From positions 310,001-374,000 of the forward strand of contig NZ_JACXAA010000008.1 of NCBI RefSeq assembly GCF_014699035.1: a DNA stretch of 64,000 nucleotides, given 5' to 3'. Each line of letters opens with the position of its first letter. The first letter of the stretch is position 1. Both the position numbers and the translations under genes were made by a program. This document shows, piece after piece, positions 41,228 to 49,157 of this stretch. A model generated the notes under the pieces. The model saw only the letters and a list, made by a program, of their open reading frames with translations. It made no database searches and was not told the origin of the DNA. This DNA comes from Spirosoma validum. Lineage in GTDB: Bacteria > Bacteroidota > Bacteroidia > Cytophagales > Spirosomataceae.

Positions 41228-44200
41228 TTAGAAACTAAACCGAAGATTGACACCCAGACGACGCGTGGTTGGAATACCGATGAAATCGAAGCCCTGTGAA
41301 TTACCCGTGCCTGTCGAGCTAACCTCTGGATCAAAATTCAGATACTTTGGAAAGTTGGGAGCCAGATACCAGAGGTTACGGCCACTGATCGATAGAAAAG
41401 CCGCGCCAAAGGGTGTCTTTTTGAGCCAGTTCTTCGGGAACTGATACCCAAGCGACACTTCGCGAAGCCGGAAAACGGTTGCATCGAATACGTTTACCTC
41501 AGCGGCACCACCCGGACCGAAACCACCCGTGAAATAGTAGTCGGCCACGCCAACACCAATGTTGTTCGGGATTTTCCTGCCTTCCCCGTCCAGCAGCGGT
41601 TTCAACGTATTCACATCACCCAGAACCCCTGGACCTATGATAATGGCTTCCCGCTCTTCGGTGTCTTTCGTTACGCCCCGGCTCAGCAGTTCATAAGCCG
41701 TGAACGAATACATATCACCCCCTTTCTTCCAGTCGAATAAGGCGCTGAGCGTAATACCTTTGAACGTAAAGTTATTGGTAACACCCAAAATGAAGTCAGG
41801 ATTGGGATTGCCGATAGGGCTTACTTTTCCACTCAAAATGGGTTTGCCTGTGTTTGGGTTAACTAACGTATTGCCCTCATCATCTTTAGCGTAGGTCGAT
41901 CCGCGAATCTGTCCATACGGCTGACCGGCAATGTGTACGCTGCCTAAATCCGAGAAACCACCGTAAGGAAGCTCTTTCAGATTGCCAATGTCGAGCACGA
42001 TGTTTCGGTTAAGCGTAAAGGCTGATGAAATATCCCAGCGGAAACCATTCGCCAGTTTTATAGGATTTACGTTCAGGCCGATTTCAATCCCTTCATTGGA
42101 AGACCGGCCCAGGTTAATCACCTTCTGTGTGTATCCGGTAGACGGAGCGGCATTAACGGTAAAAATCTGTGACGTACTGATCTTCTTGTAGTACGTAACA
42201 TCCAGGCCAATACGGTTATTGAAAAACTGTAATTCGGTGCCTAATTCAAGTTCCGTAATAAACTCCGGCTTCAACTCTGAGTTGGCCAGCAGATCCGATT
42301 CTGTTAATGTACTCTGCCCGCTGAACGGCGAAGCAATGGCTCCTGTCGTTGAGCCAGCGCCTAATACGGGATTAGCGATATAAACCGTTTGGGTTTGATA
42401 CGGTGTCGCTTCGTTGCCTACCCGTGTGTAACCAGCCCGGAATTTACCGAACGACAACACATTCTTAGGGATGTTAAACGCTTCCGTAAAAATCAGCGAT
42501 GCACTGGCACCTCCGTACAAATAACTCCGGTTGCTGACGGGTAGGGTAGATGATACGTCGTTGCGGGCAACGATATTCAGGAACGCCCAGTTTTTGTAAT
42601 CCAGCGAAATATCGGTGAAGAACGCAAAGTACCGTTGCTTGAAGTTGTTCCGGTTGTTCGGTAGTACGCGGGGAATCGTTACGCTGGTATTGTTCAGGGA
42701 GTTGATGCCCCGGAAAATGATCCCGTCGCCAAAAACAACCTGCCGTTCGGTCAGCCGCTGGTTAACATTGTTCCCCAGAATCACTTTCAGCCCGAAATTC
42801 TCGCTGAGCGGCTTTGTTGCCGTTACAAGCAACGTATTGTCTAGTTCCTGCCGGTAAATGTTGTCGTTCGTAATGTTGCCGTTCGGGAAATAGTCGCCAC
42901 CTTTTCCATTCACAACCACGCGTCGGTCAGTGTAGGCGTTGAATCCAATGGTGTTCTGGACATTCAGCCAGGGCAGTGGGTCGAAACCAAGAACGGCATT
43001 CCCATAATACCGGTCTACCTTGCTGGTAGTAGGACTGTTCACAACCGACCAGTATGGGTTATCGGTACCTACCCGGTCGTATACGTTATTGCCGTTAAGT
43101 GGGTTCGTATTTGGGAAACCCGTTAAATCGAAGCTGGTGGGCACGAACATCAGGATGTCCAAAATGGAACTACCACTACCGTTAGCCGCCGTCAGCTGAG
43201 GAGAGACCTGCTCAGTGTTGACATAATTAAGCGCGCCACTGACATAGAATTTGTTGTCTAATTGCGCGTTGCCACCAATGTTTATACCCGTACGGGTAAT
43301 CTTGTTTTCAGGAACCACGCCCTGATTACCGGTGCGTGACAGCCCAACGGTAAGGCTACCTTTCTCGCCACCTGTCGATACAGAAAGAGCGTTTTCAAAG
43401 ACGTTGCCCTTACGAAAGAAATTTTTGGCGTTATACTGCGAATACGATTGGTACGGTACCTGAATTGGTGTCACGCCATCGGCCTCATAAAACTGTGGGA
43501 ACACGGACGAGGGATACCGGTTGTTGGTCGTGAGCGGATGCGGAATGGTTGCCCGCGTAGGAATCAGGCTGGTATAGCCCGCATAAGGAGGACCCCACGA
43601 ACCGAATACCCCACTCCGATAATCGAAGTTAGTTCCCTGACCGTACTTGGTTTGGTACTCCGGCAAACCCGCTACGGTTTCTGTCGCGTACCCCATGTTA
43701 TAGGTTATTTCCAGTCCTTTCCGACTCTGGCTTTTACCGGCTTTGGTCGTTACGATGATAGCGCCGTTGGCGGCCCGTGAACCGTAAAGTGCCGCTGCCG
43801 CTGCACCTTTCAATACGGTCATTGTCAGAATATTATTCGGATCAAGGTCAAAGGCACGGTTCGTAATGGTCGAGCCGCCGACGGTGCCATCCGTACTGCC
43901 AAAACTGGAGTTATCGAACGGTACCCCATCGACCACAAACAGGGGCTGGTTGTTGTTTCCCAGCGATGAGTTTCCCCGAATTGTGATATTTGTCGCGCCA
44001 CCCGCAGCTCCCCCAGAGCCCTGAATATTTACCCCGGCTACTTTACCGGTCAGGGCGCGAAGTGGGTCTGGTTCTGACCGTTGTGCCAGCTTGGTAGCGT
44101 CTAATGTACTGACGGAATAACCCAGTGCATTCTTATCGCGCTTGATACCCGCGGCCGTCACGACAACTTCACTAAGCTGCTTGGTATCCGCTACCAGCAC

Positions 44201-44473
44201 AACATCGATAACTTGCTTTGATCCAACTGTAACTTCCTGTCCCTGAAAGCCAACCGCCGAAAAAACAAGCGTAGCATTTTGGTTAGGAACGTTTAGTTGA
44301 TACGTTCCCTGAGCGTCAGATACGGTTCCTAGCGTAGCGCCTTTTACCGTTACGGTTGTGCCTGGTAGAGGCTCCTTGCCAGCGGCATCAGTAATTTTTC
44401 CCTGGACAGTGCGCTGCTGGGCGAATGAGAGAAGCGGTAAAAACAGGAGAAGAGCAAATAGCCGTTCTTTCAT
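41228..44473 (-). CDS. SusC/RagA-type TonB-linked outer-membrane receptor
   Basis: 1081 residues. Signal peptide MKERLFALLLFLPLLSFAQ, then a carboxypeptidase-regulatory domain (VQGKITDAAGKEPLPGTTVT) at 22-105. The plug has VVVTAAGIKRDKNALGYSVS and the SusC signature GVPFDNSSFGSTDG, with VLKGAAAAALYGSRAANGAI in between. The rest is a 22-strand beta-barrel ending RRLGVNLRFSF with a C-terminal aromatic. The receptor imports nutrients across the outer membrane by TonB energy, with SusD as lid. The carboxypeptidase domain and length are typical. Expression may start from the AT-rich region upstream. The direction of transport substrate is inferred from neighbours: peptides. Confidence 0.92.
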   Translation of the reverse strand: MKERLFALLLFLPLLSFAQQRTVQGKITDAAGKEPLPGTTVTVKGATLGTVSDAQGTYQLNVPNQNATLVFSAVGFQGQEVTVGSKQVIDVVLVADTKQLSEVVVTAAGIKRDKNALGYSVSTLDATKLAQRSEPDPLRALTGKVAGVNIQGSGGAAGGATNITIRGNSSLGNNNQPLFVVDGVPFDNSSFGSTDGTVGGSTITNRAFDLDPNNILTMTVLKGAAAAALYGSRAANGAIIVTTKAGKSQSRKGLEITYNMGYATETVAGLPEYQTKYGQGTNFDYRSGVFGSWGPPYAGYTSLIPTRATIPHPLTTNNRYPSSVFPQFYEADGVTPIQVPYQSYSQYNAKNFFRKGNVFENALSVSTGGEKGSLTVGLSRTGNQGVVPENKITRTGINIGGNAQLDNKFYVSGALNYVNTEQVSPQLTAANGSGSSILDILMFVPTSFDLTGFPNTNPLNGNNVYDRVGTDNPYWSVVNSPTTSKVDRYYGNAVLGFDPLPWLNVQNTIGFNAYTDRRVVVNGKGGDYFPNGNITNDNIYRQELDNTLLVTATKPLSENFGLKVILGNNVNQRLTERQVVFGDGIIFRGINSLNNTSVTIPRVLPNNRNNFKQRYFAFFTDISLDYKNWAFLNIVARNDVSSTLPVSNRSYLYGGASASLIFTEAFNIPKNVLSFGKFRAGYTRVGNEATPYQTQTVYIANPVLGAGSTTGAIASPFSGQSTLTESDLLANSELKPEFITELELGTELQFFNNRIGLDVTYYKKISTSQIFTVNAAPSTGYTQKVINLGRSSNEGIEIGLNVNPIKLANGFRWDISSAFTLNRNIVLDIGNLKELPYGGFSDLGSVHIAGQPYGQIRGSTYAKDDEGNTLVNPNTGKPILSGKVSPIGNPNPDFILGVTNNFTFKGITLSALFDWKKGGDMYSFTAYELLSRGVTKDTEEREAIIIGPGVLGDVNTLKPLLDGEGRKIPNNIGVGVADYYFTGGFGPGGAAEVNVFDATVFRLREVSLGYQFPKNWLKKTPFGAAFLSISGRNLWYLAPNFPKYLNFDPEVSSTGTGNSQGFDFIGIPTTRRLGVNLRFSF

Positions 44474-44735
44474 AGAGTTTTGAGTAGAGATTGAAATAGA
44501 AGAATCTTGAATAATTTAAAATACAATTATAATTTAAAAAATTTTATAAATAACAGTTTAGGCAAAATTATATATTATAAAAAGGTTTTAATAAAATATA
44601 ATATTCTTTAAATTATATAAAATAAAGTGTAATTATTTTTATAATATTTTGTAGCCATTTGGGACTAGTAAAACATGAGCTGAATAGGTAGACTCATATA
44701 GTTAGACTTAGGCGCTTAATTGGTATTTAGATGGT
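44474..44735. other. AT-rich upstream region of the SusC gene
   Basis: Very AT-rich stretch with no reading frame. On the minus strand a possible -7 box TAATTTTG (44563-44570) lies about 90 nt before the SusC start. The AT-richness is typical of regulated Sus promoters, but no anti-sigma or regulator gene is adjacent. Confidence 0.4.
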
Positions 44736-44792
44736 AAAAAATTGTCCTTGATTGTGTGAAAGCTGTTTTCACACAATCAAGGACAATTTTTT
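44736..44792 (-). terminator. Perfect 26-bp-stem hairpin after the epimerase gene
   Basis: AAAAAATTGTCCTTGATTGT onward pairs exactly with its complement around a 5-nt loop. It lies 71 nt past the stop at 44864 and, on the minus strand, ends in a T run. Confidence 0.8.
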
Positions 44793-44863
44793 AATTTTCA
44801 GATGGAAGAAAGACAAGAGATGGTATACTCAAGTCGAAATCCCGGAAAGAGTTATACAGGGTG

Positions 44864-46147
44864 TTAGCCGGAAAAATTTCTGTTTTTCAGTAACAGATCC
44901 AGCCGACGAATCGACTGCACCATCGACCGAACGGTATGGTAGTTGATTTTCCAGGAATGGCTCATGTGCGTCCAAATCGGAACGCCCTGACGAGTCATTA
45001 GCGGCCACCACTCGCCCACAGCATGGTTCACCATTTTGTCCAGCACAAAACGGTGAACATTACTATACGCTTTCCAGTACGTCTCATCGCTAAACAATTG
45101 GTAAGCATCCAGGAGTCCAATGAGCACTTCAGCCTGTTGCCAGAATTCTTTTTCACGGTCATAGACCTGACCACTATGCGATCCTTCAACGAAAACTCCG
45201 CCAAATTCCCAGTCTATTCCGTGATCGACGGCATGACTAAATGACTTTATAAGTTGATCTCGATACGTTTCCGGGAGTGTTCCGAGAATAGCCAGGGCAT
45301 GAAGCAGGAGCCAGGCAAATTCAACATTATGGCCATAACTGGTATTGTCTTCGGCAGCTCGTTTCACGCCATCTTCGGTGAAGCGGTCCCACCCCCAGAT
45401 CACGTCAAATTTAATCTGTGGAGCCACCTGCCAATCAGCCCAGAATTGGGGTACACCCGTACCATAAGTTGGATGCATAATTTTGCCGACTAACAGATCA
45501 ATGACTTCCTGTAGCTTCCGGTGATGAATTGGCTGTTGAGTACATTCATACAACGTAGTGAAAGCTTCCATTAAGTGCATGTGGGCGTCGAGGGTTTTGC
45601 GATCACCCCCGGCTGGGCCGGGTCCTTTGAGCGTCCAGTCGCGGTGGAACATTTCAAAGTATCCTCCATAACACGTATCGGCTGCGTATTTCTGCAATAG
45701 ATCAAATACCTTTTGGGCATATTCAACGCCACGAGGATCACCCGTTGCTAATGTATATTCGCTCAGGCAATAAATCGCGAAACTTTGCCCGTATACAATT
45801 TTCTGGTTGTTTAACACCTCACCTTTTCGGTTAGTCATCCAGTAAAAACCTCCCTGCTCCTCATCCCACATTCGGCTTAGTAGATAGTCTACACCATGTT
45901 TGGCTAGTTCCGCCAGCTTTCCATTGCCGTAACCGGCCCGATGCGCTGAAGAGTACGTATAGATTGACCGGGTTTGTGCGATGAGCGATTTCTCGTCTTC
46001 GCCAGAGTCATTTCCAAACTGGTCGAAGTGTGTAATGAAACCACCGTTTACGTAGTCAGCGGCTCGTGACGTCCAGAAAGGAAGCAACTCATTGGTAAGA
46101 TGATCGTACAGTTCCTGACGATGTTGTTGAAGAGTTTCGTTAGTCAT
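44864..46147 (-). CDS. AGE-family sugar epimerase, cellobiose 2-epimerase-like
   Basis: 427 residues from the ATG at 46147 (MTNETLQQHRQELYDHL). Alpha/alpha-barrel signatures are DAHMHLMEAFTTLYE and HNVEFAWLLLHALAIL, with SHSWKINYHTVRSMVQS near the end. The His residues in these motifs act as acid/base catalysts in cellobiose 2-epimerase. The length is that of cellobiose 2-epimerases rather than N-acetylglucosamine 2-epimerases. The reaction would convert a terminal glucose to mannose in a beta-linked disaccharide. The start overlaps the stop of the PfkB gene by eight nt (ATGACTAA), so the two are coupled. No secretion signal is seen. The epimerase may provide a sugar for the kinase or share regulation, as an inference. 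Confidence 0.82.
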   Translation of the reverse strand: MTNETLQQHRQELYDHLTNELLPFWTSRAADYVNGGFITHFDQFGNDSGEDEKSLIAQTRSIYTYSSAHRAGYGNGKLAELAKHGVDYLLSRMWDEEQGGFYWMTNRKGEVLNNQKIVYGQSFAIYCLSEYTLATGDPRGVEYAQKVFDLLQKYAADTCYGGYFEMFHRDWTLKGPGPAGGDRKTLDAHMHLMEAFTTLYECTQQPIHHRKLQEVIDLLVGKIMHPTYGTGVPQFWADWQVAPQIKFDVIWGWDRFTEDGVKRAAEDNTSYGHNVEFAWLLLHALAILGTLPETYRDQLIKSFSHAVDHGIDWEFGGVFVEGSHSGQVYDREKEFWQQAEVLIGLLDAYQLFSDETYWKAYSNVHRFVLDKMVNHAVGEWWPLMTRQGVPIWTHMSHSWKINYHTVRSMVQSIRRLDLLLKNRNFSG

Positions 46148-47153
46148 GGACAGCATAAGTGTGATGCAGAGCAAGGATTTCGGATAAGCTGGCGGTGCCG
46201 GTCTGGGCCAGTTTTTGAACGGTTACGGCAGCGGCAAGGTTGGCGACAACTAAGGCCTGCTTCGGTGTGGCACCCGATCCCAGACAAGCCGCCCAGGTCG
46301 CCACAACCGTATCGCCCGCGCCAACGGTATCAAGCTCGCCCTGTAAAGCCAATCCATCGATCGTCTGGATGCCGTGTTGATCAATATAGAGTATACCGGC
46401 CTGACCGCGGGTGATTAGAAGCGGCCCACCGCTACGTTGCCGGAACGCATTACCCTGGCTGACGCACCAGTCAAGATCGGGGTGATCGGGATGTTCGATA
46501 CGTAGAAAACTGGCTAGTTCAGCGGTATTTACTTTGAGGATAGATTCCCGAACATGCATGCCCACATCGCGCATGTCGGCCACGAAGCAAACATTTGGAA
46601 AACGGGAAATGAGGTTATTGAGGCTAGTGACGCGTTTTTCAGAAAGGAGGGGATGAGCAAACTGTTGATTAATAATTAATACGTCGAGATCAGGTAGTGA
46701 CTTCTCTAAGTCAGCTACCAGTTCGGTAAATCGCTGGTCAGACAACGTATTGGCGGTTCCAAAATCGATTCGGTTTGCTTCCAGACCCGCCCGGTTCGGT
46801 TTGGTATATACGCAGGTATCCCAGTCTTCAGCAATTACGTGCAGCTGTTGGGTATTCACTTTCAACGTAGCAAATAGATGTTGCATTTCCCGCCCGAACA
46901 GGTCATTACCGACACAGCCGATTACCTGAATATGCGAAACGCCTAAGGCTGCCAGATTCTGCACGACATTCCCCGCGGCACCCAGCGACGCGCGGGGATG
47001 GCTTCCCCAGAATACATCCTGTCCCGTTTCCAGGGAATGTTCGCCTGTTTCGGTTTGAATAGTATAATAAAGATCAACAGCAAAGTCGCCGATCACACCG
47101 ACTCTCAACTGGGCGAACCGTTGAAAAAGAGCCTTGATTTCGGTGGTGTCCAT
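46140..47153 (-). CDS. PfkB-family carbohydrate kinase, heptose-kinase-like
   Basis: 337 residues. It begins LRVGVIGDFAVDLYY, has GAAGNVVQNLAALGVS (substrate and subunit contact), VIGCVGNDLFGREM, and ends its ATP-binding part with the PfkB signature LDTVGAGDTVVATWA, whose Asp in GAGD is the catalytic base. The opening and GAAGN motif resemble the kinase half of the ADP-heptose synthase RfaE, but the nucleotidyltransferase half is absent. The substrate is unknown. Coupled with a cellobiose-2-epimerase-like gene it may act on a rare sugar. It starts in the divergent 121-bp region opposite the phosphotransferase gene. Cytoplasmic. Confidence 0.85.
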   Translation of the reverse strand: MDTTEIKALFQRFAQLRVGVIGDFAVDLYYTIQTETGEHSLETGQDVFWGSHPRASLGAAGNVVQNLAALGVSHIQVIGCVGNDLFGREMQHLFATLKVNTQQLHVIAEDWDTCVYTKPNRAGLEANRIDFGTANTLSDQRFTELVADLEKSLPDLDVLIINQQFAHPLLSEKRVTSLNNLISRFPNVCFVADMRDVGMHVRESILKVNTAELASFLRIEHPDHPDLDWCVSQGNAFRQRSGGPLLITRGQAGILYIDQHGIQTIDGLALQGELDTVGAGDTVVATWAACLGSGATPKQALVVANLAAAVTVQKLAQTGTASLSEILALHHTYAVHD

Positions 47154-47274
47154 TAGGGCAGTATACGATTTATTAGTAGGTTGGGCGAATAAGTAAGCTA
47201 GTAAAGTCGGTAAGCAGGCGTTGGCTACTCAATTCATTACGTAGGTTTATTGCTCAACTCAAAACAGATACCTT

Positions 47275-48348
47275 ATGCTGGCCCCTGATGCGCCACAGCC
47301 TATCCGTGCTGGTGAAGAATTTGATCTGGGTCGCCTGAATGAGTACCTCCGTGAACATGCGCCTGAAATCGGTACTGTTCTGGAAGTCCAGCAATTTCCG
47401 GGCGGTTTTTCGAATCTGACGTACTGGCTCAAAACGACTAACCAGGAATACGTATTACGTCGGCCACCGGTTGGAGCGAATATCAAAGGGGGGCACGATA
47501 TGGGGCGCGAGTTCAACGTGCTTTCGCTGTTGAAAGGCCATTACGCGAAAATTCCGGAACCCGTTATGTATTGCGAGACTTCTGACGTACTAGGTGCTCC
47601 TTTTTACGTAATGAAGCGCGTGCCGGGCATCATTCTACGGGCCTCGATGGCACCTAAGATCAATTTTGCTCCCGAACGGATGCGCCGGTTATCTAAAGCG
47701 CTGATCGATAATTTAGTAACGATACATAAGGTAAACATTGAGGGAAGCGGCTTGGCTCAGTTGGGTAAACCCGAAGGATACGTTCAGCGGCAGGTAGAAG
47801 GTTGGATTAAACGTTACCGAGCGGCTGAAACGGACAAACTAGTAGCAATGGATTACATCGGCGACTGGCTGCAACATAACTATCCTACTGAACAAGCCCC
47901 GGCGTTTCTGCACAATGATTACAAGTACGATAACGTGTTGCTGGCTCCTGATAAAACTTCAGGAGAGCCGACGCCAGTCATTACCGGTGTGCTCGATTGG
48001 GAAATGGCAACCGTAGGCGATCCATTAATGGATCTGGGCGCTACGTTGGCGTATTGGTCAGAAGCGAGTGACAGTCCTGCCTATCGAAACTTCAATTTAA
48101 CCTGGCTCCCCGGTAATCTGACGCGCCGTGAGGTTGTGAGTCGATACGCTGTTCAAAGCGGGCGTAATCTTTCACAGATTTTGTTCTACTACGTATTTGG
48201 TCTTTATAAAAACGCTGTGATTGCTCAACAAATCTATGCCCGCTGGAAACAAGGCTACAGCCGGGACCCTCGTTTTGGTCATCTGCTCCCGATGATAATT
48301 GAGGTGGCTAATAAAGCAGTTGATTCAATAAATAGAGACGAATTTTAA
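47275..48348 (+). CDS. Aminoglycoside-phosphotransferase-fold kinase of the ACAD10/11 type
   Basis: 357 residues. GEVLEVQQFPGGFSNLTYWL-type nucleotide loop is seen as QQFPGGFSNLTYWL. YVLRRPPVGANIKGGHDMGR is the hallmark of the family at the N-terminus of human ACAD10/11. The catalytic loop is FLHNDYKYDNVLL (HxDxxxxN) and the metal Asp lies in GVLDWEMATVGDP. Members phosphorylate the hydroxyl of 4-hydroxyacyl-CoA before acyl-CoA dehydrogenases remove it. The matching dehydrogenase is in this window at 30462-31748, not adjacent. The kinase is not an antibiotic-resistance enzyme. A 23-bp hairpin lies downstream. Cytoplasmic. Confidence 0.85.
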   Translation: MLAPDAPQPIRAGEEFDLGRLNEYLREHAPEIGTVLEVQQFPGGFSNLTYWLKTTNQEYVLRRPPVGANIKGGHDMGREFNVLSLLKGHYAKIPEPVMYCETSDVLGAPFYVMKRVPGIILRASMAPKINFAPERMRRLSKALIDNLVTIHKVNIEGSGLAQLGKPEGYVQRQVEGWIKRYRAAETDKLVAMDYIGDWLQHNYPTEQAPAFLHNDYKYDNVLLAPDKTSGEPTPVITGVLDWEMATVGDPLMDLGATLAYWSEASDSPAYRNFNLTWLPGNLTRREVVSRYAVQSGRNLSQILFYYVFGLYKNAVIAQQIYARWKQGYSRDPRFGHLLPMIIEVANKAVDSINRDEF

Positions 48349-48878
48349 TGCAGATTATGTTCGACGCGGATTGAAGTAGGTTTTAAGGTACAAATGAACA
48401 GCTTGGAATTGCCCAGATGATTTATACGGGCAATTCCAAGCTGTTCATTTATACTGATCCGCCGATTGATTTGTACTTACTTTTTTAGTCAAAAATATAC
48501 CCAGTAGAAGCTTCACCATAACACGAAAATTGAGAGAATTCACTGGATAGTCCACCAGTCAATAAGCGTGAAGCACAGATTTCAACCTATTAGAGCAAAT
48601 AGTGATTCATGATTTGTACACTACCATTCTTCATATAACTCTTCAGCCTTCCTTTGTTAATAATCAAAATGCTGATTTCTACTTGATAACGCGTTGGTAG
48701 TCTGAATGTTAATGTTATGAATTTTGTTGTCGATTCCTGCAAAATAGGCTAGCTATAGAAAGCAAATAGCGATCAAATAGTATTGTTCCTAAGATTGGAA
48801 TAATATAAATTACATAATGTTAATATGTTAATAATTTTTGAATTGATATATGAAAATGGTACGAATAATAAATTTTAC
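48349..48878. other. AT-rich intergenic region upstream of the surface-protein gene
   Basis: Apart from the hairpin at 48392-48450 no gene or RNA was recognised. It is noticeably AT-rich. The promoter of the next gene begins at 48879. Confidence 0.5.
48392..48450. terminator. 23-bp-stem hairpin after the phosphotransferase gene
   Basis: AAATGAACAGCTTGGAATTG onward pairs exactly with its complement (48428-48450) around a loop of 13 nt, 44 nt past the stop. There is no clear T run. Confidence 0.7.
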
Positions 48879-48907
48879 TTGATCAAAGTATATTTATGCT
48901 ACCTTTG
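48879..48907 (+). promoter_or_regulatory. Bacteroidetes-type promoter of the surface-protein gene
   Basis: TTG at 48879-48881, 18 nt, then TACCTTTG at 48900-48907. The start codon lies at 49158, so the mRNA would have an AT-rich leader of about 245 nt (48914-49157), in which no known riboswitch is recognised. Confidence 0.7.
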
Positions 48908-49157
48908 AGAGAATTAGAGTAACAAAAGTGACACCATACAATTAAAGTGTGTTCATAAATTCAGCTTTTGATTTACAGTAATATTTATTTAAGGGTGTAA
49001 TATTCTTCATTGTAGTATTTCGAAGGATATTGTGCAGGTGAAAGCATTAATTTTTATCGATTGAGTACTAGTAATTAATCTTAAAGCGAATCCTTTCTTT
49101 TCATTTTAAATACTGGTTGGATTATTCAAATTAAGTTCACTTTAAATTCTCAGCTGT

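Noticed and set aside
47275..48348. Aminoglycoside resistance kinase
   Set aside because: Sequence motifs are those of the ACAD10/11-type kinases, not of resistance phosphotransferases.
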